This document shows, in pieces, positions 58,326-64,000 of a DNA stretch of 64,000 nucleotides; within the stretch, counting starts at the first letter, position 1, and each line of letters starts with the position of its first letter. Both the position numbers and the translations under genes were made by a program. The notes below the pieces were generated by a model. That model was not told where the DNA came from, did not search any database, and worked only from the letters and a program-made list of their open reading frames with translations. Origin of the DNA: an uncultured Eubacteriales bacterium (GTDB lineage: Bacteria > Bacillota > Clostridia > Oscillospirales > Acutalibacteraceae); assembly GCA_934630515.1 (NCBI GenBank), contig CAKTVV010000006.1:62001-126000 (forward strand). The letters are read 5' to 3'.

Positions 58326-59036
58326 TCAGCCGCCCAGATACGCCTTTTTGATATCGTCGCTTGCCATCAGCTCGGCGCCGGTGCCGGACAGCACCAGCTT
58401 GCCGTTCTCCAGCACATACGCCCGGTCGCAGATCTCCAGCGCCTTGTTGGCGTTCTGCTCCACCAGCAGGATGGTGGTGCCGCTGTTGCGGAAATCCTGT
58501 ATGATCTCGAACACCTCATCCACCAGCAGCGGCGACAGACCCATAGAGGGCTCATCCAGCATCAGCAGCTTGGGGTGGCACATCATGGCACGCCCCATCG
58601 CCAGCATCTGCTGCTCGCCGCCGGACAGGGTCCCGGCGATCTGGTTTTTCCGCTCGCCCAAGCGGGGGAACCGGGTGCAGGTCTCCTCCACATCCCGCTT
58701 GATCTGCGCCTTATCGCTCTTGGTGTAGGCGCCCATGAGCAGGTTCTCATACACCGTCAGCTCCTGGAACACCCGCCGTCCCTCCGGCACCTGAGTCATG
58801 CCCATATGCACGATCTTATGGCAGGGGGTATGGGTGATATCCTGCCCGTCGTAGACCACCTTACCCGCCTGAGAGGGGATCAGTCCGATGACGCTCTGCA
58901 TGGTGGTGGTCTTACCGGCGCCGTTGGCGCCGATGAGGGTGACGATCTCGCCCTCATTCACGGTGAAGTCGATGCCCTTTAATGCCTGAATGACCCCGTA
59001 ATAGACCTCCAGACCGGTCACTTCCAATAACGCCAT
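58326..59036 (-). CDS. livF: Branched-chain amino acid ABC transporter ATPase LivF
   Basis: A 236-residue ABC ATPase: Walker A GANGAGKTT, signature LSGGEQQMLAMGRAMM, Walker B LLMLDEPSMGLSP and the switch His in ILLVEQN-type context. MGMTQVPEGRRVFQELTVYENL is the LivF-type Q-loop region. ATG at 59036 is preferred, since an earlier in-frame start would overlap livG by 38 bases. It is the last gene of livJHMGF and pairs with LivG to power uptake. Confidence 0.95.
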   Translation of the reverse strand: MALLEVTGLEVYYGVIQALKGIDFTVNEGEIVTLIGANGAGKTTTMQSVIGLIPSQAGKVVYDGQDITHTPCHKIVHMGMTQVPEGRRVFQELTVYENLLMGAYTKSDKAQIKRDVEETCTRFPRLGERKNQIAGTLSGGEQQMLAMGRAMMCHPKLLMLDEPSMGLSPLLVDEVFEIIQDFRNSGTTILLVEQNANKALEICDRAYVLENGKLVLSGTGAELMASDDIKKAYLGG

Positions 59037-59040
59037 TTCC

Positions 59041-59811
59041 TCACCCCCCAATGTACGCCTTGATGACCTCTGGGTCATTCAAGGCCGTCTGTGTATCGCC
59101 CTGTGCCAGCACGGTGCCGAAATTCAGCACCGTCAGCTCATCGCACAGGCCGGCGACAAACTTCATATCGTGCTCAATGAGCAGCACCGTCATATCGAAC
59201 TCATCCCGGATGAAACGGATGATGTGCATCAGATCCTCCGTCTCGTGGGGGTTCATGCCCGCCGCCGGCTCATCCAGCAGCAGCAGCTTCGGATTGGTCG
59301 CCAGCGCCCGGGCGATCTCCAGCTTGCGCTGCTTGCCGTAGGGCAGGTTGCAGGACAGGTTGTTGCGCTCCTCCAGCAGCCCGAAGATGTCGAGGATCTC
59401 CTTGGCTCTGGCACGCATCGCCTCCTCGGTGCGGTAATGCTTCGGCAGATGCAGCATGCTGGAAAAGGGATCGCAGTGGAACTGGGGCTGGTTATGCAGC
59501 CCCACCATCACGTTGCGGATCACGCTCATGTTGGTGAACAGCCGGATATTCTGGAAGGTGCGGGCGATCCCCTTATGGTTGATCGCCTCCTGAGATTTGC
59601 CGTTGAGCGTCTCCCCCTCCAGCGCAAAGGTACCGGTGGTGGGGGTATACACGCCGGTGAGCATATTGAACACGGTCGTCTTACCGGCGCCGTTGGGGCC
59701 GACCAGACCGTAGATCTGCTTTCTTTTGACCTCCAGATTGAGTCCCTCCACGGCGTGCAGACCGCCGAAGGTGATGCCCAGATCTTTTACTTGCAGCACA
59801 GTGTCAGCCAT
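59041..59811 (-). CDS. livG: Branched-chain amino acid ABC transporter ATPase LivG
   Basis: A 256-residue ABC ATPase with Walker A GPNGAGKTT, LivG-type IARTFQNIRLFTNMSVIRNVMVG (in parts), a degenerate signature LPYGKQRKLEIARAL, as is usual for LivG, and Walker B LLLLDEPAAGMNP. Its start overlaps the livM stop by 8 bases, and it ends 4 bases before livF. Confidence 0.95.
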   Translation of the reverse strand: MADTVLQVKDLGITFGGLHAVEGLNLEVKRKQIYGLVGPNGAGKTTVFNMLTGVYTPTTGTFALEGETLNGKSQEAINHKGIARTFQNIRLFTNMSVIRNVMVGLHNQPQFHCDPFSSMLHLPKHYRTEEAMRARAKEILDIFGLLEERNNLSCNLPYGKQRKLEIARALATNPKLLLLDEPAAGMNPHETEDLMHIIRFIRDEFDMTVLLIEHDMKFVAGLCDELTVLNFGTVLAQGDTQTALNDPEVIKAYIGG

Positions 59812-60958
59812 TGAGCGACTCCTCCTTTCCGGTCTCGTTTTGCGCCGGCAGCGCTTCCTCGGTGCGCAGATCCACGCTCAGCACCTCATCCATGGGGATC
59901 TTGCTGGGTACCCGTGCCCAGACGACGCTGTCGTCCACCACGGTCTCCGCCTTGCGGCGGGCCCGCTCATCCAGCCAATGCTTGAAGCTGAACCGCTCCC
60001 GGTATTTCTGCAGCGCCGGGGCGTTGTTGAACAGCACCACGACGATGAGGATCAGCGCATACACCAGCAGCCGCAGCGCCGCCAGATCGCCGGACAGGTT
60101 ATCCTGCAGCAGGAAGTTGATGTAGGTGATCAGCGTAGCGGCGATGATGGAGCCGTTGAGGCTGCCCATACCGCCCAGCACCACCATCACCAGCACCTCG
60201 ATGGAGTAGTTATAGGAGAAGAAGGAATACATCACCGGGGTGGCAAAATGCCCGTAGATCACGCCCGCCACACCGGCAAAGGCAGAGGAGATCACGAAGA
60301 TCAGCAGCTTATAGAAGGTCACGTTGATGCCCATCGCCTTGGCAGCGATCTCGTTATCCCGGATAGCGGTCACGGCCCGTCCGTGCTTGCTGCGGATGAG
60401 GTTCTGGCTAAGGAACAGCACGATCAGCACCACCACAAACGCCACGATGAACAGGGAGGCAGGCTTGTAGGTCTTGGTGTTCAGACCCATAGCGCCGCCG
60501 AACCAAGGCAGGTTCTTAAACACATTCCGCACGATCTCACCGAAAGCCAGCGTGACGATCGCCAGATAGTCGCCCTTCAGCCGCAGGGCAGGCAGACCGA
60601 TGATGAAGCCGAACACCGCCGCACACAGGCCGCCGATCACCATGGCGATGATCAGCACCAGCAGCGGGTTGTTGAGCACCGGGTAGAGCAGATTGGCGCA
60701 GTAGCAGCCGATGTAGGCGCCCACGCACATAAAGCCGGCATGGCCCAGACTCAGCTCACCCAAAAAGCCGACCACCAGATTGAGGGAGATCGCCATGATA
60801 ATGCTGTAGGCGATCCGGGACAGCAGACCCACGGTGGAGCGTCCCAGCACGCCGCCGTTGTTCAGCACGATCATCAGGGCAACAAAGGCAATGATGATGA
60901 AATAGGTGATGTTATATTTGAGCTTAAAGCCCTTTTTAATGCTCTGTAAATATCCCAT
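59804..60958 (-). CDS. livM: Branched-chain amino acid ABC transporter permease LivM
   Basis: A 384-residue permease with about eight to ten membrane helices. Family signatures are GELSLGHAGFMCVGAY, LRLKGDYLAIVTLAFGEIVR and GGMGSLNGSIIAATLI. A soluble C-terminal tail of about 60 residues (RARRKAETVVDDSVVWARV onward) is longer than in most LivM proteins. It lies 4 bases after livH. Confidence 0.93.
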   Translation of the reverse strand: MGYLQSIKKGFKLKYNITYFIIIAFVALMIVLNNGGVLGRSTVGLLSRIAYSIIMAISLNLVVGFLGELSLGHAGFMCVGAYIGCYCANLLYPVLNNPLLVLIIAMVIGGLCAAVFGFIIGLPALRLKGDYLAIVTLAFGEIVRNVFKNLPWFGGAMGLNTKTYKPASLFIVAFVVVLIVLFLSQNLIRSKHGRAVTAIRDNEIAAKAMGINVTFYKLLIFVISSAFAGVAGVIYGHFATPVMYSFFSYNYSIEVLVMVVLGGMGSLNGSIIAATLITYINFLLQDNLSGDLAALRLLVYALILIVVVLFNNAPALQKYRERFSFKHWLDERARRKAETVVDDSVVWARVPSKIPMDEVLSVDLRTEEALPAQNETGKEESLNG

Positions 60959-60962
60959 AGCG

Positions 60963-61826
60963 TTACACCTTCACCCTTCTCTTTTTCCCCAGGATACCGA
61001 TGGGCTTCACCAGCAGGATGAGGATCAGCAAGCTAAACTCGATGGCGGTCGTGTACGCACTGATAGCGGGAACGCTCAGGCAGATCTTCTCGATCAGCCC
61101 CAGCAGCACGCCGCCGATCATGGCTCCGGGGATCGAGCCGATGCCGCCGATCACCGCCGCCGTGAACGCCTTGATGCCGGGCATTGCCCCCAGCGTCGGG
61201 CTGGTGGAGGGAATCTGCATGAGATAGAACAGGCTGGCGAACGCCGCCAGCGCCGAGCCGATGGCGAAGGTGATCATAATGATGCGGTTCACGTTGATCC
61301 CCATCAGCTGGGCAGCACCCCGATCCTCCGACACCGCCTGCATGGCACGGCCGACCCGGGTATACTTGACAAACACGGTCAGACCCGCCATGATGAGAGC
61401 GCCCACCACCAGCGTGATGATGGTGCCGGTGCTGATCTGCGCCCCGGCAATGGTGATCTTGCTGAAGGCCGGCAGGGTGACCGGACGGGACTGCGCCCCG
61501 AAGATCAGCTGCGCCATGCTCTGCAGGAAATAGCTGACACCGATGGCGGTGATCAGCACCGCCAACGGAGAGGCGCCCCGCAGCGGCTTATACGCCAGCC
61601 GCTCGATGACGATGCCCGCCAGCGTGCAGACGACGACAGATACAAGAATGCCCACCCAGGGGCTGCCGGTAATATTCAGTGTCACCAGAATGGCGTAAGC
61701 ACCCACCATAATGATGTCGCCGTGAGCGAAGTTAAGCAGCTTGGCGATGCCGTACACCATGGTGTACCCCAGAGCGATCAGCGCATAGATGGCGCCGAGG
61801 CTCAATCCGTCTAACAGTATACTCAT
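60963..61826 (-). CDS. livH: Branched-chain amino acid ABC transporter permease LivH
   Basis: A 287-residue permease with about eight membrane helices. GLSLGAIYALIALGYTMVYG at the N terminus, LLNFAHGDIIMVGAY, and AVIGGIGSIPGAMIGGVLLG are LivH hallmarks. It is separated from livJ by about 200 bases containing strong hairpins. Confidence 0.95.
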   Translation of the reverse strand: MSILLDGLSLGAIYALIALGYTMVYGIAKLLNFAHGDIIMVGAYAILVTLNITGSPWVGILVSVVVCTLAGIVIERLAYKPLRGASPLAVLITAIGVSYFLQSMAQLIFGAQSRPVTLPAFSKITIAGAQISTGTIITLVVGALIMAGLTVFVKYTRVGRAMQAVSEDRGAAQLMGINVNRIIMITFAIGSALAAFASLFYLMQIPSTSPTLGAMPGIKAFTAAVIGGIGSIPGAMIGGVLLGLIEKICLSVPAISAYTTAIEFSLLILILLVKPIGILGKKRRVKV

Positions 61827-61867
61827 AGGCTTATCTCCTCTTTCTCATTCTACCGCCGGCTTACGCC

Positions 61868-61976
61868 GGATAAAGGATAAGACGCCGCCGCCTTATCCTT
61901 TATCCGAAATAACCCGGTACGGCAATCCGTCTGCCGGTCAGGCGGACGCACAGAAGCCGTTCTCCTGTGCGTCCGC
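61868..61976 (-). other. Paired hairpins between livJ and livH
   Basis: GGATAAAGGATAAG (61868-61881) pairs with CTTATCCTTTATCC (61892-61905), and GCGGACGCACA (61942-61952) pairs with TGTGCGTCCGC (61966-61976). Neither has a T tract. They probably set the ratio of binding protein to permease by stabilising the livJ message. Confidence 0.6.
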
Positions 61977-62032
61977 TCCCCGCAGCGTCGGCTGTGGAGC
62001 ACCCGACCGGTCAAACGGAGTCATCCGGGAAA

Positions 62033-63154
62033 TTACTTGCTCAGGTCAACGATGACGGGGTCCTTGTCGCAGGCGCCGCTGGTCTCCCAGGTCATCTTGC
62101 CGGTGGTGCCGGTGTAGGTGAAGCTCTTGTCGGTGATCGCAGTCTTCACCTTGTTGCACAGATCGCTGGCAGAGATGGAGGCGTCGTTCACGCCGGCAGC
62201 CTTCATGCCCTCGAAGATGACATACACCGCATCGTAGGCATCCGCAGCGAACTGATCGGGATCAGAGCCGAACTTTGCCTTGAAGGCAGACACGAACGTA
62301 GAAACCTTGCTGTCGGTGCTCGCCACATCGAAGGGGGTGATATAGCGGATCTTGTTGGTCACGGTGTCGTCCAGCTGAGTCTTGATGCCGTCGAAGCCGT
62401 CGCAGCCGAACAGCTCAGCGGTCACGCCCTTGGCGACACAAGCCTTCGCCACCAGACCGGCCTCGGTGTAGTAGAACGGCATGAAGATGACCTCGCAGTC
62501 CTTCAGCGCTTCCACCTGCGTGGAGAAGTCCTTGTTGTTCTCCTTATCGAAGGTCTGCACCTTGAACTCCTTGCCCTCAGCCTTCATCTCCGCCTCGAAA
62601 GCGGTGTAGATGCCGGTGGAGTAGGAATCGCTAGTGTCATAGATCGCACCGATCTTCGTATAGGTCTTGGTCAGCTCCCTGGCTGCCAGCGTGCCCTGAT
62701 CGGGATCGCCGAAGCAGACACGGAAGATGTTGTCGCCCTTTTCGATGATCGCCTGCTCAGAAGCGGAGGGGGTGATGGCAAACACATTGTCCTGCACCGC
62801 CTTGTCGGCAAACGCCTTGCAGGAGGCGGAGGTCACGCTGCCCAGAGAGATCTTCATCCCGGCATCGAACAGCGCATCGTAGCCGGTGCTGGCGTCCTCG
62901 GCAGTGGCCTTATCGTCCTTCATTTCAAAGGACAGCTTAATGCCATTCAGACCGCCGGCAGCGTTGATCTCGTCCACAGCCAGCTGAGCGCCGTGCTGCA
63001 CCGAGGTGCCGTAGGAAGAAGCGTCGCCGGTCAGAGGGCCGGTGCAGCCGATCATGATGGTGTCACCGCCGGATTTGCCGCCGCAGCCGACACAGGCCAA
63101 GGCCAACAGAGCGACTGCCACCACTACTGCAGTCATACGGGTAAACTTTTTCAT
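62033..63154 (-). CDS. livJ: Branched-chain amino acid substrate-binding lipoprotein
   Basis: A 373-residue lipoprotein of the type-1 periplasmic binding fold. The signal peptide ends in a lipobox, LACVGC, near residue 24. The mature part shows IMIGCTGPLTGDASSYG, HGAQLAVDEINAAGGLNGIK, VTSASCKAFADKAVQ and FMPFYYTEAGLVAKAC, typical of LivJ/LivK. AGGAGAG precedes the ATG. It leads the complete livJHMGF operon, preceded by a large inverted repeat. The ligand is leucine, isoleucine or valine by family, but could be another amino acid. Confidence 0.93.
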   Translation of the reverse strand: MKKFTRMTAVVVAVALLALACVGCGGKSGGDTIMIGCTGPLTGDASSYGTSVQHGAQLAVDEINAAGGLNGIKLSFEMKDDKATAEDASTGYDALFDAGMKISLGSVTSASCKAFADKAVQDNVFAITPSASEQAIIEKGDNIFRVCFGDPDQGTLAARELTKTYTKIGAIYDTSDSYSTGIYTAFEAEMKAEGKEFKVQTFDKENNKDFSTQVEALKDCEVIFMPFYYTEAGLVAKACVAKGVTAELFGCDGFDGIKTQLDDTVTNKIRYITPFDVASTDSKVSTFVSAFKAKFGSDPDQFAADAYDAVYVIFEGMKAAGVNDASISASDLCNKVKTAITDKSFTYTGTTGKMTWETSGACDKDPVIVDLSK

Positions 63155-63194
63155 AACTCATCTCTCCTTATCTAAAATGGATGACTGATCTATA

Positions 63195-63240
63195 TATCAA
63201 ACAGGTGTACACCCCGTCTTTGTATACCCCTGTTTTGATA
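63195..63240 (-). promoter_or_regulatory. Large imperfect inverted repeat upstream of livJ
   Basis: TATCAAACAGGTGTACAC (63195-63212) is the near-complement of GTATACCCCTGTTTTGATA (63222-63240). Each arm contains a small palindrome (GTGTACAC and GTATAC). It may be an operator pair or a leader hairpin controlling the liv operon. No clear -35/-10 pair could be fixed nearby. Confidence 0.5.
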
Positions 63241-63252
63241 CCTACAACAGAA

Positions 63253-63284
63253 AAACGGTTCTGCTAAAAGTAGCAGAACCGTTT
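63253..63284 (-). terminator. Terminator of the small membrane protein gene
   Basis: A perfect 14-bp stem (63253-63266 with 63271-63284) with an AAAG loop, followed on the reverse strand by five T residues, 15 bases after the stop codon. Confidence 0.88.
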
Positions 63285-63298
63285 GTTACACCCCCGCC

Positions 63299-63562
63299 TT
63301 ACGCGGTGATACACAAATCCGATGTCTGCTCTTTCCGATCGACTACCAGTACCATTAGCAGGACTGCCAGCAGAATAATTCGCCCAATAATGGCGCAATT
63401 CGCCAGAGCCAGCAGGCTAATTCGTACCATAACGAAAACGGACACCACCCACAGGGCGATGTCCGACAGAGCGACATTAGACACAGAGGCGCAAAAGGAA
63501 GAAGCCGGAGTCTCAGAACAGGCACCGGTGGATGATGTACGTTTCATAGCGTAAGCAAACAT
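63299..63562 (-). CDS. Small two-helix membrane protein of unknown function
   Basis: An 87-residue protein that I do not recognise. After a Ser/Thr/Cys-containing N terminus (MFAYAMKRTSSTGACSETPA) come two hydrophobic stretches (ALWVVSVFVMVRISLLALAN and IIGRIILLAVLLMVLVV) and a short charged tail. AAAGGGAG lies ten bases before the ATG. It stands as an independent transcript between livJ and nadE, with a perfect consensus promoter 33 bases upstream and a strong terminator. These signals argue that it is real despite the lack of a family. Confidence 0.6.
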   Translation of the reverse strand: MFAYAMKRTSSTGACSETPASSFCASVSNVALSDIALWVVSVFVMVRISLLALANCAIIGRIILLAVLLMVLVVDRKEQTSDLCITA

Positions 63563-63594
63563 CCGAATTCATCTCCCTTTCGTGATTTTGTGCC

Positions 63595-63623
63595 ATTATA
63601 CGCCCGATTTTTCGGCTTGTCAA
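63595..63623 (-). promoter_or_regulatory. Perfect consensus sigma-A promoter
   Basis: Reverse-strand TTGACA (63623-63618), a 17-base spacer and TATAAT (63600-63595). Both hexamers match the consensus fully. It drives the small membrane protein gene. Confidence 0.88.
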
Positions 63624-63699
63624 GGGCTTTTGGGAAGTTTGTACACATTCCACACTCGCTTTTGTGCTTAAAAGCGAAAAATGGGCAAAACAGCGACGG

Positions 63700-64000
63700 T
63701 CATTCCACAATTCCGGCAAGATCTTCCAGCCACAGAGCCGCAGAAGCATCCGAGGGCATCCGCCAATCGCCCCGGGGGGACAGGGTGGCGGAGCCGACCT
63801 TGGGACCGTCGGGCATACAGGAGCGCTTGAACTGCTGGCTGAAGAACCGCCGCAGGAACGCCCGCAGCCATTTTTCGATGGTGGCATCGTCATAGGCGCC
63901 CCGGAAGGCGTAGCGGGCCAGCCGATAGATCTTGCGGGGGGAGAATCCGAACCGCAGCATATAATAAAGGAAGAAATCGTGCAGCTCATAGGGACCCACC
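63700..64000 (-). CDS. nadE: NAD+ synthase, C-terminal end only
   Basis: The visible 100 residues are the C terminus of a glutamine-dependent NAD+ synthase. GPYELHDFFLYYMLRFGFSP, RRFFSQQFKRSCMPDGPKVG and LSPRGDWRMPSDASAALWLE are close to the family consensus at this end. The N-terminal nitrilase domain and the ATP-binding domain lie beyond the window. The enzyme amidates nicotinic acid adenine dinucleotide in the last step of NAD synthesis. Confidence 0.88.
   Translation of the reverse strand, partial: VGPYELHDFFLYYMLRFGFSPRKIYRLARYAFRGAYDDATIEKWLRAFLRRFFSQQFKRSCMPDGPKVGSATLSPRGDWRMPSDASAALWLEDLAGIVE

Overview
The window looks like a chromosomal segment of a GC-rich, anaerobic, gut-type member of the Clostridia (Oscillospirales/Ruminococcaceae-like). 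The basis is indirect: Gram-positive style AG-rich ribosome binding sites, consensus sigma-A promoters, AddAB instead of RecBCD, lipoprotein solute-binding proteins, CUT1 sugar transporters without their own ATPase, and DUF5696/YIP1/DUF1846 proteins. No rRNA or species marker is present, so the genus cannot be named.

Left part (1-22.7 kb): the end of a MetQ-type lipoprotein gene; a DUF1846 (UPF0371) gene paired with an SGNH hydrolase; a three-gene catabolic operon (sugar isomerase/epimerase-like protein, a putative GHL6-type glycosidase, a GH2 beta-galactosidase); the overlapping addB-addA pair; a forward cluster of phosphoglycosyl transferase, ATP-grasp ligase and ornithine-cyclodeaminase-family dehydrogenase behind a strong promoter with a palindrome at the expected start site; a YetF-like DUF421 membrane protein; cysK with a likely sulfur-responsive operator; and an SPFH/stomatin protein.

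Centre (22.8-49.4 kb): a reverse-strand carbohydrate locus of 12 genes, probably one operon. It encodes a GTG-started GH13 enzyme without signal peptide, a 1742-residue surface protein with three apparently identical 639-bp repeats and an SPKTG sorting signal, a secreted membrane-anchored GH13 paralogue, a GH106-like glycosidase, two solute-binding proteins (one a large fusion), two CUT1 permease pairs, a YIP1/NHL protein and a DUF5696 lipoprotein. No ABC ATPase is encoded. A divergent LacI regulator sits upstream, and two copies of a GTTWAAGCGGTTWAA operator lie at and 126 bp downstream of the operon promoter. The likely scheme is extracellular capture and cleavage of an alpha-glucan-like polymer, import of oligosaccharides, and intracellular hydrolysis under LacI control.

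Right-centre (49.4-53.3 kb): a visibly more AT-rich island immediately 3' of an initiator tRNA-Met gene. It holds a DUF3990 (ADP-ribosyltransferase-like)/Xre pair resembling a toxin-antitoxin module, a C5 cytosine methyltransferase lacking its last motifs, a metallophosphoesterase lacking its C terminus, and a DUF4314 protein typical of conjugative elements. It looks like a decayed integrated element.

Right end (53.4-64 kb): a short-chain dehydrogenase; GtrA; a propeller-like hydrolase gene with a frameshift, part of which is duplicated as a 622-bp direct repeat that cuts off the DNA-binding half of an AraC-type regulator; a second SGNH hydrolase paralogous to the one at the left end; a complete branched-chain amino acid transporter (livJ-H-M-G-F); a small membrane protein with a perfect consensus promoter; and the 3' end of an NAD+ synthase gene. 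No CRISPR array, rRNA or intact transposase was seen.
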